The notes below the pieces were generated by a model. The model ran no database searches and was not told where the DNA came from. It was given only the letters and a program-made list of their open reading frames with translations. A program made the translations under genes and the position numbers. Shown piece by piece: positions 1-7,170 of a stretch of DNA of 64,000 nt. Origin of the DNA: Dielma fastidiosa (GTDB lineage Bacteria > Bacillota_I > Bacilli_A > Erysipelotrichales > Erysipelotrichaceae); NCBI RefSeq assembly GCF_000313565.1, contig NZ_HE578923.1, forward strand, positions 231,308-295,307, written 5' to 3'. Each line of letters starts with the position of its first letter. Position 1 is the first letter of the stretch.

Positions 1-2
1 TC

Positions 3-875
3 TTTGAACGCTTGGGTATTACTTATAAAGATTTATCGTTTTTCACAGCATTAAATGTAGATGGTATCCGTCTTGATGAGGGCTTTGATGGTTTAAAGGA
101 AAGCTTGATGAGCTATAATAAAGAGCGGTTGAAGATAGAAATCAATGCCAGCTTTGGTAATGGTTATATTGCTAATATTATGAGTCATTATCCGAATAAG
201 GATGGTTTAATTACATGTCACAATTTTTATCCGCAGAAGTATACCGGACTATCGCTGAAACATTTCAATCACTGCAATGAAGATATTAAAAAGCAGGGAT
301 TGAAAATTGCGGCTTTTGTTTCTTCACAGAAGCGTGATACGTTTGGCCCTTGGCCGGTAAATGAAGGCTTATGTACATTGGAAATGCATCGTGAGCTGCC
401 GATTGATGTGCAGGTACGGCATCTGTTTGCGACGCGTCAGGTGGATGATGTAATCATTGCCAACGCTTTTGCCAGTGAAGAGGAGCTGCGTATTTGTTCA
501 ATGATTGATCCAGCCCTGCTGACCTTCAGTATCGACTTTGAAAAGGAATTAAATCCGACCGAATATAAGGTTATTTATGAACATGAGCATTTTGTCCGCG
601 GTGATATGAGTGAATATATGGCACGTTCTACAATGCCAAGAGTTACTTATGCGGCGGAAAGTGTGCCAGCGGCTAATACCCGTGATTTAAAACGCGGTGA
701 TGTAATTGTCATTAATGATAACTATTCACGGTATAAAGGTGAACTGCAGATTATCTTAAAAGATATGCCAAATGACGGACGCCGCAATGTGGTGGGCAGA
801 ATTCCTGATAATGAGTCAATGCTGCTGGATTATATTCAGCCATGGATTCCTTTCGCATTCATGAAAAAAGATTAG
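3..875 (+). CDS. MupG/DUF871-family 6-phospho-N-acetylmuramidase, 3' part
   Basis: The reading frame is open from the window edge (F-E-R precede the first possible TTG start at 12), so the gene begins upstream and about 290 codons are visible. The sequence matches the MupG/DUF871 family: the later part of a TIM barrel (motifs such as LNVDGIRLDEG and HNFYPQ) and the small C-terminal beta domain ending in QPWIPFAF. Characterised MupG cleaves MurNAc-6-phosphate-GlcNAc in the cytoplasm during cell-wall recycling. The GntR/UTRA gene just downstream fits control of an amino-sugar operon. The family call is firm; the exact substrate is inferred. Confidence 0.85.
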   Translation, partial: FERLGITYKDLSFFTALNVDGIRLDEGFDGLKESLMSYNKERLKIEINASFGNGYIANIMSHYPNKDGLITCHNFYPQKYTGLSLKHFNHCNEDIKKQGLKIAAFVSSQKRDTFGPWPVNEGLCTLEMHRELPIDVQVRHLFATRQVDDVIIANAFASEEELRICSMIDPALLTFSIDFEKELNPTEYKVIYEHEHFVRGDMSEYMARSTMPRVTYAAESVPAANTRDLKRGDVIVINDNYSRYKGELQIILKDMPNDGRRNVVGRIPDNESMLLDYIQPWIPFAFMKKD

Positions 876-937
876 AGTCTTGTTTTTTTGTGGACTATAC
901 CATATAATTATGGGAGAAAGCAAAAGGAGTGATACTT

Positions 938-1609
938 GTGGCAGCACCCATTTATCTGCAGATAAAAGATCAGATGATTGAAGAGATACAGCAGCTTAGC
1001 GCCAATGCGCCAATTCTCAGTGAACGCGATCTTGCAGTTAAATATAACGCGAGCCGCATGACCGTACGCAAGGCTGTAAATGAATTGGTTGATGAGGGTT
1101 ATTTGTACCGGGATTCCAATAAAGGCACCTTTGTAGCGGATGAAAGACTGCATAAGCGCAATACTTCAGTAGACCCTTTTGCGGAAGAGCGGCCGATCAA
1201 GTATAAGATTCTATATTTTGATATCAAGGCGACCTCTTCCAAAGATGTCCAGGATCGTTTATTTATCTCATCAGAGGAATCGGTGTTAAGAATTGTTCGG
1301 GTGGCAATGTTTGAGGAACGTCCTCAATCGATTGAGGAAATCTATTTTCCACGTTTAAGCATTCCTGATGAGGATCTGGGTAATTTTAAAAAGCTGCTTG
1401 ATTTTAATTCATACATTGCGCATGGCAGCCTGTCACAGACGTTTGTGCCGATCATTGTACCGCCGCAGTACGCGCATCTTCTTAAGCTTAAAATTAATAC
1501 GCCGATTATTCTTGTGGAGAACGTGATTACCAGCAAGAACGGCAAGCCCTTATTATATATGAAGGTATTCAATAACCCTAATGAAAAGGTTATTGAAATG
1601 ACATTATAA
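938..1609 (+). CDS. GntR family regulator with UTRA domain
   Basis: This 223-residue regulator has an N-terminal winged helix (about residues 5-70, with SERDLAVKYNASRMTVRKAVNEL) and a C-terminal UTRA ligand-binding domain (about 85-220). UTRA regulators of the HutC/NagR type usually sense a sugar phosphate and repress the neighbouring catabolic operon. The GTG at 938 is preferred over the GTG at 929 because AAAAGGAG ends about 8 bases before it, and because the protein then begins at the canonical P-I-Y-L-Q-I segment. It lies 62 bases after the MupG-like gene, suggesting that it controls that recycling operon. Confidence 0.9.
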   Translation: MAAPIYLQIKDQMIEEIQQLSANAPILSERDLAVKYNASRMTVRKAVNELVDEGYLYRDSNKGTFVADERLHKRNTSVDPFAEERPIKYKILYFDIKATSSKDVQDRLFISSEESVLRIVRVAMFEERPQSIEEIYFPRLSIPDEDLGNFKKLLDFNSYIAHGSLSQTFVPIIVPPQYAHLLKLKINTPIILVENVITSKNGKPLLYMKVFNNPNEKVIEMTL

Positions 1610-1620
1610 CGATAACTTAA

Positions 1621-1646
1621 GACAGTCAGACATCTGGCTGTTTTTT
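1621..1646 (+). terminator. Intrinsic terminator after the GntR gene
   Basis: ACAGTCAG and CTGGCTGT form a short stem with one or two G-U pairs and are followed by a run of six T. Confidence 0.75.
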
Positions 1647-1666
1647 CATTCAAGGCTGCCTTTGTG

Positions 1667-1675
1667 TGGTATAAT
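1667..1675 (+). promoter_or_regulatory. Extended -10 promoter for mgtE
   Basis: TGGTATAAT is a perfect extended -10 element (TGN plus TATAAT). No good -35 is seen, which is normal for extended -10 promoters. The mgtE start codon lies about 140 bases downstream. Confidence 0.65.
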
Positions 1676-1743
1676 TAAATAGGATTTAAAGTTGTGTCAG
1701 AAATGATTTGATGACAATTTATTCTCTGAAAGGTGGTGGTTTT

Positions 1744-1857
1744 ATGAGTCCGGATAGTCAAAACGATGGTTATGAGCGAGTCAGGAACATGATTCCACGA
1801 TTGGAAGGAGAAGATTATGGAAGAAATCAAAAAATTATTAGAAGCAAAGCAGTTTAA
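1744..1857 (+). CDS. Possible 37-residue leader ORF overlapping mgtE
   Basis: An ATG at 1744 preceded by AGGTGGTGG opens a 37-codon frame that ends at 1857, inside mgtE, overlapping it by 41 bases in another frame. The peptide begins M-S-P-D-S-Q-N-D and is rich in acidic residues with two prolines. Its position in the mgtE 5' leader, good ribosome binding site and overlap suggest a translated leader that couples to or gates mgtE. Enterobacterial mgtA has a comparable acidic, proline-containing leader peptide (MgtL). No homology is claimed, and it could be a chance ORF. Confidence 0.4.
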   Translation: MSPDSQNDGYERVRNMIPRLEGEDYGRNQKIIRSKAV

Positions 1858-3148
1858 ACAGTTGAGAAAATATCTCTCAGAGATGAATATAGCCGATATT
1901 GCGGAAATCTTGGATGAGCTTGAAGATGAGGAAATGCTGAAGCTGTTTCGCATTTTGCCTAAGGATGCGGCCGCTGATGTGTTTTCATATTTAGAGGTAG
2001 CCAGTCAGCAGTTTATTATTACATCCTTAAGTGACCGTGAAGCGGCAACGATTATCGATAATCTGATGGCTGATGATGCCACTGATTTTTTGGAGGAAAT
2101 GCCGGCAAATATCGTGAAAAAGCTGCTGACCAATGCCAGTGCGGAAACGCGAAGGGATATTAATCATTTATTGCGTTATCCTGAATATTCGGCAGGCAGT
2201 ATCATGACCGTTGAATATATTGATCTGAAGGAGAGTCTGACGGTCGCGCAGGCTATTGAGCGTATCCGCCGCAAGGGATTGGACAGTGAAACAATCAATA
2301 TTTGTTATGTGCTGGATCATGAACGCAAGCTTTTAGGCACAGCAGCTTTGCGCTACCTCTTATTGAGCCGTCCAGATCAGACAATCGGTGATATTATGCA
2401 TGAGAACGTTATTGCCATTCATACGCTGATGGATCAGGAAGAGGTTGCCGCACAATTTAAAAAGTATGACTTTACCGCGATGCCGGTAGTTGATAATGAA
2501 AATCGGATGGTTGGGATTATCACAGTCGATGATATCGTCGATATTATTGATGAAGAAACGACAGAGGATATTGAAAAGATGGCTGCCATCATGCCGTCTG
2601 ATAAACCTTATATGTATACTGGCATTTTTGAAACTTATAAAAAACGTATTCCATGGCTGTTGCTGCTGATGGTGTCGGCAACCTTTACCGGTCAGGTAAT
2701 CAAAAGCTTTGAAGACGCGCTCAGTGTCTGTACAGTGCTGACCTTATTTATACCGATGCTGATGGATACGGGCGGCAATGCCGGCGGACAAGCCAGTGTT
2801 ACTGTAATCCGCGGATTATCGTTAGGTGAAATTGAATACAGTGATGTGTTTGGCATCATCTGGAAGGAACTGCGGGTGGCGCTCTTATGCGGCGGCACAC
2901 TGGCTGCGGCTAACTTTGTCAAGCTGATGCTGATCGATCAGGTAGGCATGAGTGTTGCGCTTGTCGTATGCCTGACTTTAGTGATTACCGTAATCATGGC
3001 GAAGCTCATTGGCTGTACCTTGCCGATCTTGGCAAAAAAAGTAGGTTTTGACCCTGCCGTTATGGCCAGCCCATTCATTACGACAATCGTTGATGCATTG
3101 TCCTTGATTGTTTATTTCCAGATTGCCACCCATTTATTGGGGTTGTAG
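1817..3148 (+). CDS. mgtE: Magnesium transporter MgtE
   Basis: At 443 residues this is the usual MgtE length. The order is an acidic helical MgtE_N domain (about 1-130), paired CBS domains (about 135-255, with ITVDDIVDIIDEE at the end), and five membrane helices (from about 275) carrying the conserved P-M-L-M-D-T-G-G-N-A-G-G-Q segment. MgtE dimers are Mg2+-selective channels closed by Mg2+ binding to the cytoplasmic domains. GGAAGGAG precedes the ATG. The gene is monocistronic, with a terminator straight after it. No M-box riboswitch is recognisable in the short leader. Confidence 0.95.
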   Translation: MEEIKKLLEAKQFKQLRKYLSEMNIADIAEILDELEDEEMLKLFRILPKDAAADVFSYLEVASQQFIITSLSDREAATIIDNLMADDATDFLEEMPANIVKKLLTNASAETRRDINHLLRYPEYSAGSIMTVEYIDLKESLTVAQAIERIRRKGLDSETINICYVLDHERKLLGTAALRYLLLSRPDQTIGDIMHENVIAIHTLMDQEEVAAQFKKYDFTAMPVVDNENRMVGIITVDDIVDIIDEETTEDIEKMAAIMPSDKPYMYTGIFETYKKRIPWLLLLMVSATFTGQVIKSFEDALSVCTVLTLFIPMLMDTGGNAGGQASVTVIRGLSLGEIEYSDVFGIIWKELRVALLCGGTLAAANFVKLMLIDQVGMSVALVVCLTLVITVIMAKLIGCTLPILAKKVGFDPAVMASPFITTIVDALSLIVYFQIATHLLGL

Positions 3149-3160
3149 AAATTAAAACCA

Positions 3161-3188
3161 AGTTATGCATGCCGCATAGCTTTTTTTA
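3161..3188 (+). terminator. Intrinsic terminator after mgtE
   Basis: AGTTATGC and GCATAGCT pair (one G-U) around a four-base loop and are followed by seven T. Confidence 0.85.
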
Positions 3189-3233
3189 TGGAGCTTGTGA
3201 AAAAGATTGGTTTCATAACGTTGAATTAGTTTA

Positions 3234-3249
3234 TGATAACACTTACATT
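3234..3249 (+). repeat. Direct repeat copy 1 upstream of adhE
   Basis: TGATAACACTTACATT is repeated at 3400-3415 as TGATAACGGTTACATT, with 14 of 16 bases identical. The second copy overlaps the cre-like site. Repetition upstream of a strongly regulated gene suggests a shared operator. Apart from the listed elements, nothing else is recognised in the 329 bases between the mgtE terminator and adhE. Confidence 0.4.
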
Positions 3250-3398
3250 TTGACTTTTAAGACGTGCTTTTCCACTAGGGGCTGAAAGCAAGGCGAGGCA
3301 ATGAAAAAGCTTCACAAACAGCTGCGTAATTTTTTCACAAAATCCTCTTGAACATTAAGAAAAGGCTTTCATATCAGGCTTTTTGATGATTTGTAAAA

Positions 3399-3413
3399 TT
3401 GATAACGGTTACA
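3399..3413 (+). promoter_or_regulatory. cre-like (CcpA) site upstream of adhE
   Basis: TTGATAACGGTTACA matches the cre consensus WTGNAANCGNWNNCW at all but one position (T in place of the first A). It lies about 35 bases upstream of the proposed -35. The match is by eye only. Confidence 0.5.
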
Positions 3414-3422
3414 TTAAAATAA

Positions 3423-3440
3423 ATGTGAATTTGTTAACAA
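3423..3440 (+). promoter_or_regulatory. Rex-like operator upstream of adhE
   Basis: ATGTGAA, four bases, then TTAACAA is a near-perfect fit to the Rex pattern TTGTGAA-N4-TTMACAA. Rex is the NADH/NAD+-sensing repressor that controls adhE in many Firmicutes. The site lies just upstream of the -35 TTGCAA. Confidence 0.65.
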
Positions 3441-3446
3441 AAGTGC

Positions 3447-3475
3447 TTGCAAACGTCATTTTCTTGTGTTAACCT
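3447..3475 (+). promoter_or_regulatory. adhE: Promoter of adhE
   Basis: TTGCAA at 3447-3452 and TAACCT at 3470-3475 are separated by 17 bases, and TG lies one base before the -10 (TGTTAACCT). A start of transcription just after 3480 would give a short leader before the GGAGG at 3506-3510. Confidence 0.5.
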
Positions 3476-3517
3476 ATGTGTGTGAAAGAAATCACAATAA
3501 GGTTTGGAGGAAAAAAT

Positions 3518-6157
3518 ATGGCAAACGAAAAACAAAAAGAAGTAGAAAATGTTCAAGCTGTCAGCCCGGCAGTTGCTGAAGTAAATCGTTTAGTAGATAA
3601 CGGTTTGAAGGCACTCGATGAATTCATGCTGCTGGATCAAGATCAAGTTGATTATATCGTAGCGAAGGCATCAGTTGCTGCACTGGATCAGCATGGTGTG
3701 CTGGCATTGGCCGCAATCGAAGAAACCGGCCGCGGTGTGTTTGAAGATAAGGCAACAAAGAATTTATTCGCCTGTGAGCATGTTGTCAACAATATGCGTC
3801 ATACCAAAACAGTAGGCATCATTTCTGAAAATGATGTTACAGGCATTACTGAAGTAGCGGAACCGGTAGGTGTTGTCTGCGGTATCGTACCGACAACCAA
3901 CCCAACCTCAACAGCAATCTTCAAAAGCTTAATCTGTTTGAAGACAAGAAATCCAATCGTGTTCAGCTTCCATCCATCTGCTGTTAAATGTTCAATTCAA
4001 GCGGCTAAGGTTGTCTATGATGCAGCTGTTGCGGCGGGTGCTCCTAAGAACTGCATTCAGTGGATTGAAAAACCTTCAATGGAAGGTACAAACGCATTGA
4101 TGAATCATCCAGGTATTTCTACAATCTTGGCAACTGGCGGCAATGCAATGGTTAAAGCAGCTTACTCATGCGGTAAACCAGCATTAGGTGTTGGTGCCGG
4201 CAACGTACCTGCTTATGTAGAAAAATCATGTAATATCCGTCAGGCTGCTAATGATATCGTGTTATCAAAGGCATTTGACAATGGTATGATCTGTGCTTCT
4301 GAATCGGCTGCCATAATCGATAAAGAAATCTATGATGAATTCCTGAAGGAAATGAAAACTTTCGGAGTTTACATGGCTAATAAGAAAGAAAAAGAATTGC
4401 TTGAAAAATATATCTTCGGTGTAACAGCTTATTCAGCAGATGTTGATAAAGCTAAAATGAATCCGAATCAGGTTGGTAAATCTGCAAAATGGATTGCGGA
4501 ACAAGCGGGCTTCAAGGTTCCTGAAAATACCGTCATTATCTTAGCTGAATGTAAAGAAGTAGGTCCTAATGAACCGCTGACTCGTGAGAAGTTATCACCA
4601 GTATTAGCAGTGTTGAAATCAACAACTACTGAAGAAGGTATGAAGATGGCTGAACAGATGGTTGAGTTTAACGGTCTGGGACATTCAGCTGCGATTCATA
4701 CATCTGATGATGCGATTGCGAAAGAATTCGGCAAACGTATGAAAGCAATCCGTATTATCTGGAATTCACCTTCTACTTTCGGCGGTATCGGTAATGTATA
4801 CAACGCCTTCCTCCCATCATTAACACTTGGCTGCGGATCTTATGGACATAACTCGGTTGGCAACAACGTAAGTGCCATTAACCTGATCAATATCAAGAAA
4901 CTGGGGAGACGTAAAAACAATATGCAATGGTTCAAAGTACCTTCTAAGATTTATTTCGAAAGAGATTCAATTGAGTATTTGAGACAAATGAGAGAAATGG
5001 AACGTGTCTATATTGTTACTGACCGTTCAATGGTTGATTTAGGTTATGTAAATAAGGTCACTGATCAGCTGAACCTGCGCCGTAATAAAGTTCAATATCA
5101 ATTATTCTGCGATGTTGAGCCAGATCCATCAATCGCAACAGTACAGCGCGGTGTTGAAATCATGAGAGCCTTCCAGCCGGATACGATTATCGCATTAGGC
5201 GGCGGTTCATGTATGGATGCTGCTAAGGGTATGTGGCTGTTCTATGAAAATCCTGAAGTTAACTTCGATGATCTGAAACAAAAATTCATCGATATCCGTA
5301 AACGCGCCTTCCGTTATCCGGAATTAGGCAAGAAATCAAAACTGGTTTGTATCCCAACAACCTCTGGTACAGGTTCAGAAGTAACACCATTTGCGGTTAT
5401 CTCTGATAAGATTGCCAACAAGAAATATCCGCTGGCTGATTACTCACTGACACCAACAATCGCGATTGTTGACCCAGCTCTGACAATGAATCTGCCGCGT
5501 TCAATAACGGCTGATACCGGTATGGACGTATTAACTCATGCTACTGAGGCTTATGTTTCTACATTGGCTAATGATTATACGGATGGTTTATGCTTACAGG
5601 CAATTAAGATCGTGTTCAAATATCTGCTGCGCGCAGTAAATAATGGGGCTAATGATCCAGAAGCACGTGAAAAGATGCATAATGCTTCTTGTATCGCAGG
5701 TATGGCATTTGCCAACGCGTTCCTGGGTGTTAACCACTCCATCGCTCATAAGATCGGTGCTGAATTCCATGTTCCGCATGGCCGTGCCAATGCGATTCTG
5801 CTGCCGCATGTAATCCGCTACAATGGTACAAAACCGCAGAAAAACAGCTTATGGCCGAAGTATAATTACTATCGTGCTGATGAAAGATATGCAGAAATCG
5901 CTCAAATGCTCGGTCTGCCTGCATCCACTGTTGAAGAGGGTGTCGCATCTTACGCGAAAGCTTGCGCTGATTTAGGTAAAGCATGCGGTATCAAGATGAA
6001 TTTTGCTGACCAGGGTATTGATGAAAAAGATTGGAAAGACAGAGAAAGAAGAATTGCTCTGCTTGCTTATGAAGATCAGTGCTCACCGGCAAATCCACGT
6101 CTGCCAATGATCGAGGATATGATTGATATTCTTGAAAAAGCATATAAAGGCAACTAA
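3518..6157 (+). CDS. adhE: Bifunctional acetaldehyde-CoA/alcohol dehydrogenase AdhE
   Basis: This 879-residue fusion has an N-terminal CoA-acylating aldehyde dehydrogenase (about 15-440, catalytic Cys in DNGMICASES) and a C-terminal iron-type alcohol dehydrogenase (about 455-875, with GGGSCMDAAK for nucleotide binding and the metal-binding histidines of HSIAHKIG and HVPHGRAN). It reduces acetyl-CoA to ethanol with two NADH, re-oxidising cofactor in fermentation. The ATG at 3518 is preferred over an upstream in-frame start at 3476 because TTGGAGG sits 7 bases before it. Rex-like and cre-like sites upstream fit redox and carbon control. Confidence 0.97.
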   Translation: MANEKQKEVENVQAVSPAVAEVNRLVDNGLKALDEFMLLDQDQVDYIVAKASVAALDQHGVLALAAIEETGRGVFEDKATKNLFACEHVVNNMRHTKTVGIISENDVTGITEVAEPVGVVCGIVPTTNPTSTAIFKSLICLKTRNPIVFSFHPSAVKCSIQAAKVVYDAAVAAGAPKNCIQWIEKPSMEGTNALMNHPGISTILATGGNAMVKAAYSCGKPALGVGAGNVPAYVEKSCNIRQAANDIVLSKAFDNGMICASESAAIIDKEIYDEFLKEMKTFGVYMANKKEKELLEKYIFGVTAYSADVDKAKMNPNQVGKSAKWIAEQAGFKVPENTVIILAECKEVGPNEPLTREKLSPVLAVLKSTTTEEGMKMAEQMVEFNGLGHSAAIHTSDDAIAKEFGKRMKAIRIIWNSPSTFGGIGNVYNAFLPSLTLGCGSYGHNSVGNNVSAINLINIKKLGRRKNNMQWFKVPSKIYFERDSIEYLRQMREMERVYIVTDRSMVDLGYVNKVTDQLNLRRNKVQYQLFCDVEPDPSIATVQRGVEIMRAFQPDTIIALGGGSCMDAAKGMWLFYENPEVNFDDLKQKFIDIRKRAFRYPELGKKSKLVCIPTTSGTGSEVTPFAVISDKIANKKYPLADYSLTPTIAIVDPALTMNLPRSITADTGMDVLTHATEAYVSTLANDYTDGLCLQAIKIVFKYLLRAVNNGANDPEAREKMHNASCIAGMAFANAFLGVNHSIAHKIGAEFHVPHGRANAILLPHVIRYNGTKPQKNSLWPKYNYYRADERYAEIAQMLGLPASTVEEGVASYAKACADLGKACGIKMNFADQGIDEKDWKDRERRIALLAYEDQCSPANPRLPMIEDMIDILEKAYKGN

Positions 6158-6173
6158 TTAAGTAAAAGATGAT

Positions 6174-6204
6174 TAAACACAGGATGCTTCTTCCTGTGTT
6201 TTTC
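6174..6204 (+). terminator. Intrinsic terminator after adhE
   Basis: AAACACAGGA and TCCTGTGTTT form a ten-base stem around a short loop, ending in TTTTTCTTT. Confidence 0.9.
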
Positions 6205-6281
6205 TTTATCTTAAATGGCGTATTCATTTATTTTAGTATTGATTAAAGATTTGTTATAATAAGGTAAATGGAGGATCAGCT

Positions 6282-7091
6282 ATGAAACGATATACGGTAG
6301 GACAGATGGCTAAGGCAATGGGTGTTTCACCGCAGACACTGCGTCACTATGAGGAGATGGGATTGGTAGAAGCGCAGCGGAATGAACAGAATCAGTATCG
6401 TGAATTTTCTATGCGTGATAATAAAATATTAATGCAGACGGCATTATACCGCTCAATGGGCTTTTCTTTAAAAGAGATTCGCTCTTTGTTTAAGGAATAT
6501 CAAGATGAAGCGGTACAGGCAGCTTTTGATCGGCGCATCGATGAGGTTGATCAGCAGATTGCTCAGCTCCAGCTGTTAAAGGTTGAACTAAAGGAGTATG
6601 CGGATTCGATAGAGACGGCGCTGAAACACTCAGGGGAATGCTGGATTGATGAGCAGGATAAGGAATTTTATGGAGTCTTGAAAAAGGGCAGCGGTCTGGG
6701 GCTTGAGTCAGAGGATGGCGATGAATTGCTTGAATTTCAGAAAAAGGCGCCGCATATCCGTCAGGGCTTTAAGATATCATTAAAGCGTGTTCTTGAACCC
6801 ACTCATGCTTTTGATTTTCAATATGGCGTTTTTCTCAAAAAGGAATGGGCAGAAACGCATTGTCCAATTCATGAAATCGAAAATCACAAGATCACACTGA
6901 AAGCACCGCTGGCCCATCAGATATTGGAGACATCAACCTTTTCATCAACAGTGTTTCAGCCTTTGCTGGCCTATGCTGATGAACATGGATATGAGGCAGC
7001 CGGTGATTTTTATGGCATTGCTCTGTATATGAACTATGTTGAAGAAGATAAGAATTATTTTGAATTTTTCTTGCCGCTGAAAAAGAAGTAA
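6282..7091 (+). CDS. MerR family regulator with GyrI-like domain
   Basis: The 269-residue protein starts with a MerR winged helix (YTVGQMAKAMGVSPQTLRHY, residues 4-23), then the dimerisation helix (about 80-115) and a C-terminal GyrI-like/BmrR-type effector domain (about 120-269), a fold that binds diverse small molecules. A weak promoter and GGAGG lie just upstream of the ATG. A MerR-type operator stands directly downstream, in front of the flavoprotein gene, so this is most likely its ligand-dependent activator. The inducer is unknown. Confidence 0.9.
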   Translation: MKRYTVGQMAKAMGVSPQTLRHYEEMGLVEAQRNEQNQYREFSMRDNKILMQTALYRSMGFSLKEIRSLFKEYQDEAVQAAFDRRIDEVDQQIAQLQLLKVELKEYADSIETALKHSGECWIDEQDKEFYGVLKKGSGLGLESEDGDELLEFQKKAPHIRQGFKISLKRVLEPTHAFDFQYGVFLKKEWAETHCPIHEIENHKITLKAPLAHQILETSTFSSTVFQPLLAYADEHGYEAAGDFYGIALYMNYVEEDKNYFEFFLPLKKK

Positions 7092-7115
7092 ATGCTAATA
7101 CATTAACAATCACTC

Positions 7116-7146
7116 TTGACCTTAAAACAGTTGTAAGGTTTATCCT
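7116..7146 (+). promoter_or_regulatory. MerR-type promoter/operator of the flavoprotein gene
   Basis: The -35 TTGACC (7116-7121) and -10 TATCCT (7141-7146) are 19 bases apart, the over-long spacing that MerR activators correct by twisting DNA. A perfect dyad, ACCTTA (7119-7124) and TAAGGT (7134-7139), is centred in that spacer. It lies 25 bases after the MerR gene. Confidence 0.85.
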
Positions 7147-7170
7147 TAAATGGTAACAGGAGGGTTAAGG

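Noticed and set aside
1676..1816. M-box magnesium riboswitch upstream of mgtE
   Set aside because: The leader is only about 140 bases and lacks the conserved M-box core; the overlapping ORF is the only structure seen.
3476..3517. Longer N-terminus for AdhE from the upstream in-frame start at 3476
   Set aside because: The extra 14 codons overlap the promoter and ribosome site, and the GGAGG fits the ATG at 3518.
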